From Typha latifolia (Eukaryota; Streptophyta; Magnoliopsida; Poales; Typhaceae): 64,000 bases of DNA. Below, one piece after another: positions 23,540 to 35,938 of the stretch (its first letter is position 1; each line of letters starts with the position of its first letter). The DNA is taken from the NCBI GenBank assembly GCA_019914945.1, contig CM034109.1:1488001-1552000 (forward strand), in the 5' to 3' direction. The notes under the pieces were generated by a model. That model ran no database searches, was not told the DNA's origin, and worked only from the letters and a program-made list of their open reading frames with translations. A program made the translations under genes and the position numbers.

Positions 23540-25249
23540 TTTGTTTTTTAAACTACTCACTCAGATCCATTATCCCACCCTAATCAAACATTTCGTTTTA
23601 ACTCACAATGAGATGAGTAATAACCATAACCTTTAGATTCAAATCGTGTGGGTAACAAGAGGTTACACCTAACCCAAAAAGAAAAGCTACCAATAACGTG
23701 TTCAATACGACGTTTTGATAGTGAAGTGTGAACTTCCAAGGTTACCATTTAAAAGCATCCCGTTGAATTCTCTGGTTTTGCCAAGAGAATTTCTCTGCAC
23801 TCCACCAAACACGTAAGACTTGGGGGTATAGAGAAGAGTCAAGAGTGTCTCTTTACTCCAGATAGAGACCCTGCGCTTGAACACGTACTTATCTATTCAC
23901 GATAAATCCAAAGAAAGACATTATTTCTCTACTCCAGACCTTTAGCTTCACCACTGGCCCATGCATTAGTGGAGGTAGATGGTCAACTTAATAGGGCCAT
24001 AACTATAGTATTAATTAATAGTGGTTGGCAAGTTCAAAGAGATGACAATGAGAGTAGTAAAGACTCGAAATTAGTGATTTGTGACATGCACGATCCTTTG
24101 AGTCTTATGTACATGGGGAAATCAAGGGATATATAGTAGTTGTGCTTCTAAAAAATAATCTTTAACATATGTTTGGTTTTATATTTTATTAGCTTGTATG
24201 TAAAAGATCTATTTGGCAACTAGGATAGTACTAATTTACTATCAAATGCTACGCTTCTAGAAAGAACCAAGGTGAATGAAATATTAGCTGAGCAAATTTT
24301 TAAGAAAAAAAGTGAGTAATTGAATTTAAAATTACAAACAAGCATGTCAAATTCAAGTACATGTTACTTTTTAACATTTTAAAATTTAAAATGAAAAATG
24401 TTACTTTTTAAAATGTAGTTAATTCAAGTGCATGTCGAAAAACTGCATATGAGCTTATAATGGCGTATAAAAATACTGCATTATATGCTATATACATTAA
24501 ACCAAACAAAAATTTTCAGTCTGGATGATGTATGTATAAATGCAGCATTTCTAAATACATCAAAGTTTGGCCAGAAGAAACTCTCCATTACTCCTGTTAC
24601 CATCTCTTTTAACTTTGCAACTACTATTAACTAATATATAATGTTAATACTCCATTCCCTCTATCTATCACCATAATGATGAACTGTTAATATCCTACCC
24701 ACTCTACTTGCATGACATGATCATCCAACAAGTTAAATACCATATAAATCCTAACCTTAATTTAAGATATTCAACCAATCCAATTAGTTACGTATGAGGT
24801 TATTGGTCGATAAAAGTACTAAGATTAATATTGTTCATGTTATAGCAGTATCACTTTGAATTCAAAAAAAGAATATTTAAGATGTAGAACGACTGTGATG
24901 AACAAATACATAAATGAAGCCCAAAAATCAGATCACAGTAACTAATGGAAATAAACAAAATTTTAATTATTGAATCAAGCTTGTTTGGGAAAGTAAATAT
25001 AAACATTTAAATTTTCGCCTAATGACTAATGTCTCTGAAACAATATATGTATTGAGGATCTCCTTTCCATCTTTCTTCACCACCGGACAACTTCCCCTCG
25101 CCTCTCTTCTCTCTTTCTTTTGTTGAATAAAATGTAAACTATGTGGTTAACAAGGGGTTACACGTCTTAACTGAAAAAGAAAAGTTAATAGTAACCTTTT
25201 CATCTGGTGTGTGTGGGGGGGTTAGCTTCTCCAAATACATGGACCACTT
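23540..25249. other. Upstream region of receptor copy 1, duplicated
   Basis: No gene. Blocks match the upstream DNA of copy 2: 23560-24160 with 41075-41420 and again with 41750-42230, and 24160-24780 with 42450-43540. Shared words include CTCTAGTTTTGCCAAGAGAA-like and CATGACATGATCA segments. Regulatory sequence was therefore duplicated along with the gene. Confidence 0.65.
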
Positions 25250-28200
25250 TGGATTCCTACAATTTACCTAGAAAGGTTATAAAGGTTATACATCTATCAA
25301 ATTTCTAACTACCCAAGGACAGTTGACCTCCTTGTGAACAATATCGGCCGCCTCCAAGGAGTCAGTTTCCACCACTATCTTGCAATCAGAAGTGGGTAGG
25401 CGTAACCCCAATTGGATCGCCCAAACCTTAGCAAATAAGGCTGATACGTTAGGATAAGGCCCCCAAGCTAGCTACATGAGGTCTTGGGAGTCGTGTAGCA
25501 CCATCCCTGCTCCCGCCTGATAACCTTGAGGGATATGGCAGCCATCAGAGTTAAGTTTCAACCATCCCTTGTCATGCGTTGCCCAATTGATAGCTTGCCT
25601 TCCTCTCAACACTATGTCCTCCTCAAGCGTTGATGCATAATCCAAAGCCATTTGAAGAGCCCTGTGCACTGACTCTTAGGGGGGTAAGACTCAGTCGCAT
25701 GCACCTTTGCGTTTCTTTGCTTCCAAATCATCCACATAGTAGCTGCAATGACAGCCTTTATAAACACCTCTTGCCCAGCTACCTCGTGCCATCTTTACAT
25801 GAGCCATCCATCTTCCACTTGATGTTTCAACTGACCTAGATGTTGTTCTACCTCATCCTAGCACTCCAACTTGTATCTGCAATCAAAAAAGAGGTGGATG
25901 ATTTCATATTGTAGACCGCAGAGGGCGCATCGCTCCTCTTGGCCTATCTGCAGGCGGCTAATATAGTCCCAGGTCGAAAGACAACCCCCATCCATCTTCC
26001 AATAGAATGCTTGGATTCTCGGGGCAACTTGTAGTTTCCAAATTGCCTTCAATCTGGCCCACTTCACTCGCGGAACAGCTTGAGAAAAGCATAAATGGAT
26101 TTCTTAGAAGGAATGCCCATTGGGCTAGGCCACCATATCCAACAGTCCTCTGTGGAAGGATTCCCCACCAGCTTTGACGAGATCTCAAAGGCTAAATCCG
26201 CTCCACCAGCAAAAATGATTCGATCGACAGGCCAATAGTGACCGTCCAATAGGTGTGAGACTAGGAGATTATCGTCAAAAAGTTTCAAGTGCAGAGTGCA
26301 AGCCAGCCGATTCCATGGCACTGATGACATCCATTGTTCTAGTGCAGCTTAGTGCCGCACCCATTCCCAATGAGTTTTCGGCACCCCATTTTAAGGGAGT
26401 TTGTTGTTCTCTTGATGGTGTGACATACCCAAGAGCAACTCGGCGTTGATCTAGGGTCCCAGGGGTCCAAGTCACCATATTTGCCATGTAGAATCGTCAC
26501 CTATGGTATGTCAGCCTTATTACGGACCTTAAAGACCAACTTGCCAAGATAAGCCAAGCGGGCTTGCTGGAGGTTCCTGAGAGCTAGACACCCTTCCTCT
26601 CTTGGCCGTGTAATCGCGTCCCAGCTGACCACGTGAACCCCATGACCACGTTCGTTATCCTAGAGAAATGCTCCCATCTTCCTCGTGATATCATCAAGCA
26701 TCAAGTCTAGCAACCACGTATTTCCTAACCAATACGAGGGGATGGCTAGGAGAGTCGAGTTGATCAGCCTGCTCCGCCTTGCCATAGGGAGGAGGCTTCT
26801 TTTCCAGCCAGCCAATTTTTTCTCAACTCGGTCTACCAACTCACTATGGTCCTTCACCTTGATTCTTCTCCCCGAGATAAGCACTCCTAGGTAAGTGAAG
26901 GGAAGCTCAGCAGACTGCAACCCAAGAGCCTCTTTCAGGTGACTAGCTTGGGCCAGAAGAAACCAGCTCGGTAAGTAAACAACAGATTTCTGAATTTCAC
27001 CCTTTGGCGTAAGAGCAAAGAGTACTGCTGTAAGTAGCCCATGATAGTATCCACATTGTAGGTGGTTGCCTGGACAGTTAGAAGCAAGTTGTCGACGTAC
27101 AATAAATGGGATAACTGAGTATCTCCCACCTAAAAGCCTTTCAGCTCACCTTTTGATGTCTTCTCATTGAGAATGCTTGATAGAACTTGTGAACCAAGAT
27201 AAAAAGATAAGGTGAGATGGGATCACCTTGCCGCAGCCCTCGATGTAGCTGGATCCACTTGGTGGGTTCGGTATTGATAAGGATAGAAAATCGAGGGAGG
27301 AAATGCAAGCCCAGATCCATTTGCACCATCGAGGAGGAAATCCCATGTGGTAGAGCGTACTCATCACAGCTGCCCAGTTGACACGATCGTACGCCTTCTC
27401 TATATCTAGTTTGATCATCATTTGCGGCAAGCCTCTTTTCTCGGTAACTATCGAGTGAGTGACCTTCTAGGCTGCCAAGGTTCGATTGTTCCCGACCGAC
27501 AAGTTTAGGGAGCACAATCTTCAACCTGCCCACCAGGATGCAAGTGATGACCTTGTAATCTATGTTACAAAGAGCTATGGGTTTATCATCTTTCACCTCA
27601 ATAGGATGGTCCTTCTTTGGCACCAGCGTGACATAAGTGTTCCCCCAGCAACCAGGCAGGGTGGTAGAAGAGAAGATGTACTCTCTTGCCTTAGTGAGAT
27701 AAAATGTTCTAGAACTGGATATAGACCTCAGCTTGAAGTCCATTCGGTCCTGACGCTTTGCCTCGAGGGAGACTCCATAAGGCTGCTTCAGCTTTCTCGG
27801 GGTGACTGGGGCAATCAATAGTCCTTCAACTGCTGATAATACAAGGAGCTATGGCCACTATAGGTTATCCACAGTGTCATCCTCCTTAGCATTCCAAAGC
27901 CTAGTGAAGGACAAGACAAAACTATTGCTCACCTCCGTCCAATCTCGGACCCACTCCATGGGCCTGGATATTGTTGCTAGCATAGACTGCCGTCCATAGC
28001 ATAGTGACACCAGTCAAAGTAGTAATAACCAAGTGGGCCGCATAGCGTGAGACGGCAAGAATGTCCACCCAACCAAGATTTGTTTTCCATAGCAGAATGA
28101 TGCCACCCGACGCCCCAATCACTGGGACCGCAAACTAGTGCCAACACCGGCCTAAGGATTTGGCCACCTTCTTTGCGGCTTCCCAGTTCGCATGGGTTTC

Positions 28201-28320
28201 TAACAAGATAAGCAGATCTAGATTGTGATCACTATTCAAATGTCTACATCTACCGAGAGTTTCCCTCTTAAGGGTGACCCTACAATTCCAGTAGATGGCT
28301 TTGATCATTTAACGGCAAGC
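25250..28320 (-). pseudogene. LINE (non-LTR) retrotransposon relic with endonuclease, RT and RNase H
   Basis: Reading the minus strand downward and switching frames gives the order of a plant L1-type LINE. A start-like MIKAIYWNC opens the endonuclease near 28313, with IGASGGIILLW near 28110. RT follows from about 27800 (PRGKASGPNGLQ), with VKDDKPIALCN, KLDIEKAYDRVNW, GLRQGDPISPYLF and a mutated active site YVDN instead of YADD (about 27095). A GWKRSLL/IPSYW thumb region lies at 26660-26920, a zf-RVT-like Cys/His stretch at 25858-26067, and RNase H with LKLNSDG and CKIVVETDSLEAAD at 25300-25600. Many stops and frameshifts, plus a probable deletion between endonuclease and RT, show that it is dead. 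It sits inside the second receptor-array unit. Confidence 0.9.
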
Positions 28321-28944
28321 AGGAAGAGGAGGAGAGGATTGAAGCTGTCCTCCCCATTTGGCCGCCGCAGATCGCACATAAACTGGGCCATCAACGTCCA
28401 TGGTCTTTGTCTCTCCTAAACTTGATGGATTATACTACACCACCACCAGTTGAAGAGCTTCCTTAGCAATAGCTATGGTGCCCAGGACCTCCGAGGTGTT
28501 CCCTTGGTAGAGCGCATGCTTGAGCAATGAAATAGCCTCCACATGTTTCTACGAAAGGATGTCCATCGCCTCCTCCATCGGTCTGTACTTGGTGGATGCG
28601 ATTTCGCTCTAAAGCATTTTAGTGGGGCACATCTCAACATGCAGTGTATTGGAAACCCTAGCTTTAACAGTTTTTACGTAATAGGAGCGGGAACCCCTCT
28701 ACATGCCGGTTCCCAATATAATGGATATGCCATTAATTATGGCTAAGTCTAAACCTTGGACTGGGATTTCTGCTTGTTGCGTGGCGTTGCTTGGCTGCTC
28801 GCCACTTGGGCTAGGCATGAATTGCTCTTACAATATGTCAGTTTGGGAAGGGCGCTAGTTTCCGCCGGTTCTACTTTTTGGTGAATAGCTTGTCACTTTC
28901 TTATTAGATGATTGGAAAATCTGGATATTTTCTTGAGGCTTACT
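28321..28944. other. Probable 5' part of the LINE relic, no protein recognised
   Basis: Composition matches the LINE next door and it continues past the hAT-like insertion to about 29760. I see no clear ORF1 RNA-binding domain or zinc knuckle. Assignment to the LINE is by position only. Confidence 0.4.
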
Positions 28945-29510
28945 TAGACATCAAATGGCCCAGCCCGTCCATGTTCGGCCCGAGCCCGAACTACCCATTG
29001 GCGGCACGGGCCAGCCCTTTGCCTCCCCCCCCCCCCGACCTAGCCCGAAAGCCCGCCCGTTTGGCCCGTAACTAGGCCTGCCCGTTTGCTACAGTGCTTT
29101 GCCCGTTTTGCTACAGTATTTTACCCCTGCTACAGTAAAAAATATTTTAGTATTATACCATTTTGCATTATTTTAAGCACACCTTTAAAATTTTTTAATT
29201 TATTTTAATTTTTTTAAATAGAGAAATATAAATAATTTTTTTAAAAAATAAGCTAATAGTTAAAAAAAATTCTAAAAATAGCTGTAATATGGGTTGGGCC
29301 GAGTGATTGGTGGGTCGGGCCGGCCCGGCCCGACTGGCTAGCCCAATCTCTCACGGGCCGACGGGCGGAATGGGCTAGACTATTCTAGCCTGGTCCGAAC
29401 CCGGCCCGGCCCGAGTGATTGGTGGGTCGGGCCGTGAACAAATTCTTAAGCCCGGTTGGCCCGAAAAGCCCAGCCCGAACCCGGCCCGGCCCGCCCGATT
29501 ATCATGTCTA
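28945..29510. mobile_element. hAT-like non-autonomous element, GGCCCG-rich
   Basis: Inverted ends TAGACATCAAATGG (left) and the complement of ATTATCATGTCTA (right) are flanked by 8-bp target copies GGCTTACT (28937-28944) and GGTTTACT (29511-29518). Both subterminal regions are packed with GGCCCG/CGGGCC words around an AT-rich centre. No transposase. The 8-bp duplication fits the hAT superfamily. Confidence 0.8.
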
Positions 29511-29518
29511 GGTTTACT

Positions 29519-30800
29519 TGATGGGATGGCCCCCATGTCTATTTTGTCTTTTCCTTTTATCCCCTATAGAATGCTTTACTTTCCAAGGCCCTATTTCATC
29601 CCTGTTTGATTGAGGTTGATGAGGTTTCCCATTTTTATTGGCACCTTACTTCACTGGCTATTGCAAATCTCCATTCTTATCCTTCGCATGGAAGACCTGC
29701 TTCTTGAGGGCCATGGCACTAGGAAGGCCTTCCTCAGCTTTCTTACTTAGTTGTTAGGGTAGTTCGGACCACTAGCGCAGCAGCTCGCTCGTTGCCTCGA
29801 CCGTGTTAGCCACTCTAGGGGGTCTAGTGTGGCTGAGCCCTACCCTTCTTGTAACATCCGCCACTAAACATGTACCCCTCACATGAGTTGAATCTACGTA
29901 ATTACAAAAGAAACCCATAATACCAAGGCTACAACAAGCCCAAAATACATATACATAAAAATATAAATTCAATGCCCATGCAAGAGTTATAAACCATCTA
30001 GTTTAATTTACATGAATAGAATAAGATAAGAAGGAGAAGATTAACCACCAGTCTCGCTAGATCCTCCACGGGCCTGGGGTCATCTACTAATCTAAAAATA
30101 ATTCCACTAGACGGTGGTGAGTATAAAACCTAGCAAATATCCACTGCTATAATCTAAAAGTAGTGCAATAAAAAATGCAACAATATGTAAACATGAATAT
30201 GCGCATCATGATCAAATAGAATGCATTAGTACCACATACTCATCATACTCATCCAATGCGCACATGCATTAGCAATTGATAACCTACCATGCATCAATCT
30301 GGACTATCTAGTCCTCAAACTTGAGCTCACACCGAGCTCTGCCTAGAGGTCATGTCAATGCTAACCACATAACATGCATTCTCTCAGATTACTAAGTATG
30401 TAATTTAGACTCTTGTAGAGCTATGTCTATAGGCCACATCATCACTCACACTCGACCACACATATACTGCCAAGGGAGGGTAGACCCTAGCGGTAGAATC
30501 GTCATCACAGACTAAGGATCTCAATCGTAAACCCATCACATAGGTCAGTATCGCATATCAATACTATCATCCGAGTCATCGGCTCACTTTGCGTCATCGG
30601 GTATCGCTAGGTCTACGTCATCCTACCTTGGATATAGAGCGCTGCCCACTAGCCGCCACAGATGCCTAGGATCTTTGGGAACCTTGCTCTGACGTTTGAG
30701 TTGACTTCGAAGAGGAAGTTTGGCAAAGAAGAACGTCTTCTCCCTCGTCTCGCTCCGCCATTAGCAATTTGCAACAGTTATACAGGACCAATTTGTAGGA
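29519..30800. other. Repeat-like DNA, no gene recognised
   Basis: 29519-29760 seems to continue the LINE-associated sequence. 29860-30660 has balanced composition unlike the AT-rich flanks and contains phrases typical of plant retroelement 3' regions (GTATAAAACCTAGCAAATA), but no protein domain. I cannot name it. Confidence 0.4.
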
Positions 30801-30809
30801 TTTTTTTTT

Positions 30810-31350
30810 CAGTGTGAGGTTTTGATTGTTAACAACTGTGTGGAATCCTGCCTTTGCTAAGAAAATTCCACCCACAACACTCAAAATAGGGATGTACGAA
30901 AGCTCCTACTCTGAAAGAATAAACTGAAAACTAAAAAATTCTGGGTTCTATATTAGACCCATTACATTTTATCCTGTAAATCTCTATATACGTTCAATTT
31001 GATCACAACATTAGTTGAACTTGAAGATCCTCATTAGAGACAATTATGGAAGATTAGATAAGTTTTTCAATGCATCTAAAATAATTTCGATCAATTTCAA
31101 ATAACAAAGATATGACAAATATATTGAACATATATATATATATATATATTTTATCATCTAAAATTTAATTAGTATTATTTTATATATGTTGAAAAGTCTA
31201 TCCAATCTTATGTAATTTTGTCTCTCATGAGAATCTTTATATTTGACCTCTCATTTAATCAATTATTATGAAAAAGATAATAATTGCAGGTTAGCTAAGA
31301 CCATAAGAGTTTATAGTGCTTACGTTGAAAGTTTATGGAGTTTTGTGAAA
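30810..31350. repeat. Receptor-array duplication segment, second copy
   Basis: Matches 18230-18770 in order: AACAACTGTG...GGAATC, TTGATCACA...ATTAGT, ATATATTGAA, ATCTAAAATTT and GATAATAATT. It marks the downstream side of the second receptor unit. Confidence 0.65.
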
Positions 31351-32960
31351 TTAAGCCAAACCACATGAAGGTAAAAGTAATTAACCCAACTTGTTTTCAA
31401 AAATTTATTAATAAACACCCTTACTATCACCCATTTCTATACTGAACTCCCTGAACTTTTTTTTTAACACACTAATCCTCTAAACTATCAGAAATGCCTC
31501 ACCCCCTGACATCGTTGACATAATTGATGAATTGACCAATTACCCCTCCATTTATAATGATGAGATAATTAAGTGGCTTAACTAATATTAAATATTTTAT
31601 TTTTTTTTAAATTCCTTAATTACCCTCTCCCTCTACCCTAATTTCCTTGTTAAACAAAATCCTTCCTCTCCTCTCCGACCACATCCCACCCTGATAAGGG
31701 ATGATGCAAGACATGTGGTGGTCGGCCGTGGCCTGGCGGCGAATGAGGTCAGAGAGGCCGAGGGGCCGACGGTCTCAAGCTTGTCAAGCTCGGTGCTGTA
31801 TCAAAATGAGAATATTAATAATATTAACATATTTATACTTTCATATATTTTATTTTAGCTTAAAACATGAGATTATTCATAATTTTATATTATTTTTTTT
31901 TCAAAATTTCTTATTTTATTATTTAAAGAAAGAAAGATTTAATTATGTTAATACATAGTTTAAATAGTAAATATATGATTTTATCTATGAGTTAATATTT
32001 AATTCGATAAAATATTAGTTTATTAATATTATATTCTTGATGTTATTAGTACATATAAAAATTATTTGAATAATAAGATAATTATTTATCAATTAAATTC
32101 TATATTATTAAGAATTTTATAATATTTATGTTTATATTTAAATATATAAAATTAAAATAGTATTTAATAATAATACCTTTTAAAATGTGCTTACTTTTAT
32201 GAAATATTAAATTATTGACATTTATGCTGTTTAAATTAAATTTTATTTATTTAGTATAAAATAAAAAAATATGATAAGAGAGGAGAGAGAGTAGAGAGGA
32301 GTGATAAATTATGATAAGATGTTGATAAGATATTTAAGAGAGAGAAGATAGGAGTAATGAATTATGATAAGATATTTCAAAAAGATTAGAGATGAGTGAT
32401 AAATTATAATAAGATATTTATGAGATATTATAGTCAAGGGTAAATTGGTAATTGGGTTAGTGTGTGGTATAAGATATTCTTTTGATAAATAGTATTTATA
32501 TTATGGAATATAGCTATTATGATGTTTAGTTGTTATTCTGGTAAAAGAGATTGTATTATGGAATAAGAATTTTTATTAATCCTGAAGTAAACGAGGGCTT
32601 AAAGTAGAAGAAACAAGAACCTGTTTAGTAATTAAGAACACATAAGAGATTTAGAATAAAACAAAATATTATTAACCAACTTCATTCTCAACCTTAAGAA
32701 AATTATAAATTAATTTTAGTAATTTAATAACACAAATTGAATAAAGTCCAAATCTTAAATACTCTTTTAAAAACCATCAAAGTCCAAATCTAAAAATAAG
32801 AGATTATGCTAAAAAATCAGATTTTGCACCTTGCTGACTTAAAAAGATTAAAATTTCTTCGAATAAGCTCTATTGTTGCTAATTCAATTGAAACAATTAC
32901 AAATTTAAATGCTAGAATTTAAACTAAGAACTCCACTGAAAAAACTAAACAAAAAGTACC
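31351..32960. other. AT-rich intergenic DNA
   Basis: No gene. Contains short GAGAGA-rich direct repeats (32275-32410, GATAAGATATTTAAGAG-like words) and, at 32485-32605, a MITE-like piece related to 15930-16050 and to the termini near 46590-46612. Confidence 0.55.
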
Positions 32961-32965
32961 CAAGA

Positions 32966-33793
32966 TGATGTGATCCGAGTCATAGCAGACCACCTCGTGG
33001 ACATTAGGCTCATGGTTTGAGTCGCTTATCTAGATAGAGAGTTAATTTCCGCACTTAGTTTAAGTTATTTCCAGCTTATGTTAGTCGAATTGGTTTAATA
33101 TTGGACTTATTGTGGTTTGGGTAATTGGTTAGCCTCCAATATTTAATGTGGAGTGCAACCTAAATTAAGGATATTTTGATGAATAAGCTTTTTTGGCTAG
33201 TGCGTTCGAACGCAAGGAAATAGGGTGTCGTTCGAACACCTGCATTGCGTTCGCAAAGTCAGAGATTCTATTTTGGTCATTCTAACACCTCACGAGGCCG
33301 TGTGAATGCCTCGAGGCGAAATGATCGTATTAGGTTAATTTTTTAGTTGTTTGATTGTTAGGTTAGCCTCTATATATGTGGAAGGCAGCCTCATTGAATG
33401 ATTATTGAATTAGAGAAATGAATCATTGAGTTAACCTATCTTCTCCCCTCTAATCTAAAACTCCTCCCTTCTTGGGATCTCGACCATCTTCTCCCCCCTC
33501 TTCCTTCACCCAACAGCACTTCTTGCCACCAACCCATCACTACCATCACCACCATCATCACCATCACCCATCATCTCCACCTCTACCGTAACTTTGCCTA
33601 ATCCCTAGCTGTAGTCAGAATCTATGAAGGGTGTGAATATTAAAAACGTAGATAAGAAAGATACAGAATAAACTCATTAGATTTCGTAATTTTTGACTAC
33701 CAGAATAATATTTAGAGAATATTTTCTTCCGACTGCACGAACTGCTCCCCTGCATCCGAGCTTAATCGGGTAGTTAACGCTCTGTCCATAACA
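32966..33793 (+). repeat. 5' LTR
   Basis: 828 bases. The U3 part holds palindromic GTTCGAAC words (33204-33230) upstream of a TATA-like CCTCTATATATGTG near 33371. The R/U5 side has a CACCATCACCACCATCATC tract. The LTR differs from its 3' partner by substitutions and small indels. Confidence 0.85.
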
Positions 33794-33808
33794 AGTGGTA
33801 TTAGAGCC
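33794..33808 (+). other. Primer-binding site, initiator-Met tRNA type
   Basis: AGTGGTATTAGAGCC directly follows the LTR. It differs at one base from the common plant TGGTATCAGAGCC site complementary to initiator tRNA-Met. Confidence 0.75.
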
Positions 33809-33825
33809 ATCGTTCTTCGGACACC

Positions 33826-34200
33826 ATGCCAACAACTAGATCCATGGAGTCAAGACCTCTTGAAGGCATCTCAGCTGAAGCGAAAGCAGCGAAGACTTTT
33901 AGATCTAATTTGAACCGATTCGAGTTGATTCGATATGAGCCAATCCCTAACTTGCCAATGGTTATTTTTCCTTTGTTTTTGCCAAGAAATTTAGAACTTG
34001 TCAAGATAATGACTCTGTTGATGGAGTCACAAAGGGCCATGCAAGCATCTATAGAAGCCATGGCACATTTCATAGGTGCACAACAAAATCCGGTGGCGAT
34101 GATGCCTTCCGTTCCCACCCGAAATCTCAAATTGACAGAGGTTCCCCTTCACAATCGGACTCCTCCATCCCCACCACCACGTGATGGAGGACCTACGTAG
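33826..34200 (+). CDS. Short gag-like reading frame of the LTR element
   Basis: 124 residues beginning MPTTRSMESRPLEG, placed 32 bases after the LTR as gag is in gypsy-like elements. A Met-rich helix (LLMESQRAMQASIEAM) and a Pro-rich tail are seen, with no zinc knuckle in this frame. Downstream frames to about 35000 (including a run of prolines near 34370) are interrupted. It is probably an N-terminal gag remnant. Confidence 0.5.
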   Translation: MPTTRSMESRPLEGISAEAKAAKTFRSNLNRFELIRYEPIPNLPMVIFPLFLPRNLELVKIMTLLMESQRAMQASIEAMAHFIGAQQNPVAMMPSVPTRNLKLTEVPLHNRTPPSPPPRDGGPT

Positions 34201-35116
34201 CCCAATCCACCATTAAGAGAGCTTCTGCTACCCACTCCAACAGCAAGGCGACACGGAATGGGCGCTGAACTGCACCGAGCTCCACCCAAGCTGCTAGTGG
34301 ACGATTTCGGCGGGTGGGAGGACTTCGATGATTTGGTGCCTCGACGACCTTATTTTGAAGATCCAAAACCTCCACCACCACCTCATGCTGAGTTTGAAGA
34401 AGAACATGGAGGATTACCAAAGGGTGAAATGGATGAGGTTATGAAGGAGACTGAGGAGGAGATCCATGTCAAGGTCTCCATGTATGTGTGCCCACCAACC
34501 GAGCTGGCTTTCCTCTTGCAACCTGGCCTCAATTAGCTTGAGAGTAAAGTTGAGATTTGGTCAGATTCTTTTCAGGTTATCCCTCACCTAGATCAGCCAT
34601 ATACTAACCTCAAATGTCCTTCTCCAAGCTTTGGGACACCTCTAGTACAACTAGTCCAGCCAAGGCTTTGGACACACCTGTCGACTCGTCCGATCGTTCC
34701 TTGCGCTTGAACCTTGCCCAAATCCACAATCGGGCTAAGCTTTGGTCAAACCCTTACCAAGGTCTTCACCATCCTGGTTGGCCACCTCCTCACCTTGGAC
34801 GAGCTCCAGAAGGCCTTGGATGGAACCCATTTTCAATTGGCCCAGGATTAGCCCGAGTCAAGCTCACGACAAACCAACTCGACCGACTTGGTCTCTTTTT
34901 CAGTTTCGCTTTCCCTTTCCTTCCTCCCATTTCAGAGTTGAGAGAAGCTTGCTTGAAGGACCCAAAGGTGGTTGAGCTTGAGTCCAAGAGGTATTAAAGG
35001 ACTCGAGTTAGACTAGTGGAATTGCCTGATCCACCTGCACTCAAGTCAAGCAAGATTGAAAGAGCAACTCATCCACCCATCACTTTGAGGACAAAGTGAG
35101 CGGAAGCATAGTAGAT

Positions 35117-35938
35117 TGATGTGATCCGAGTCATAGCGGACTATCTCGTGGACATTAGGCTCATGGTTTGACTCACTTATCTAGATAAAGAGTTAATTTA
35201 AGCATTTAATTTAAGTTATTTCCAGCTTATGTTAGTTGAGTTGGTTTAATATTGGACTAATTATGGTTTGGGTAATTGGTTAGCTTCGAATATATAATGT
35301 GGAGTGTAACCTAAATTAAGGATATTTTGATGAATAAGCTTTTTTGGCTAGTGCGTTCGAACACGCTGTTCCAACGTCTGCATCGTGTTCGCAAAGTCAG
35401 AGACTTTGTTTTGGCTGTTCTAACGCCTCACGAGGCCGTTCGAACGCCCCGAGGCGAGAATGATCGTATTAGCATTCATTTTTTAGTTGTTTGGTTATTA
35501 GGTTAGCCTCTATATATGTGAAAGGCAACTTCATTGAATGATTAACGAATTAGGGAAATGAATCATTGAGTTAACCTATCTTCTCCCCCTAATCTAAAAC
35601 CCCTCCCTCCTCCTTGGGATCTCGACCATCTTCTCCCCCTCTTCCTTCACCCAACAGCACTTCTTGCCACCAACCCATCACCACCATCACCACCATCATC
35701 ACCATCACCTGTCATCTCCACCTCCACTATAACTTTGCCTATTTTCTCCCTAGTTGTAGTCAGAATCTGCTAAGGGCATGAATATTAAAAACGTAGATCA
35801 GAAAGATACGGAACGAACCCATTAGTTTTTATAATTTTTTGACTACGAGAAAATATTTAACGAATATTTTTCTCTAACTGTGCGAAGTGCTCCCCTACAT
35901 CTGAGCTTAATCGAGTAGCTGACGCTCAGTCCATAACA
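35117..35938 (+). repeat. 3' LTR
   Basis: 822 bases, homologous to 32966-33793 throughout. Preceded by TTTGAGGACAAAGTGAGCGG, the usual purine-rich approach to a 3' LTR in this class. Confidence 0.85.

Larger units (their letters stand above)
32966..35938 (+). mobile_element. Complete non-autonomous LTR retrotransposon without pol
   Basis: Paired LTRs (32966-33793 and 35117-35938) enclose 1323 bases. A perfect 5-bp target duplication CAAGA lies at 32961-32965 and 35939-35943. The LTRs start TGATGTGATCC and end ATAACA. The primer-binding site follows at once. Only gag-like and unassigned short frames are inside; no protease, RT or integrase is seen. The size and content fit a TR-GAG or TRIM/LARD-type element mobilised in trans. 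It lies downstream of receptor copy 2. Confidence 0.9.

Noticed and set aside
34193..34997. Open frames inside the LTR element as possible host genes
   Set aside because: Short, overlapping on both strands, interrupted, and located within a defined retroelement.
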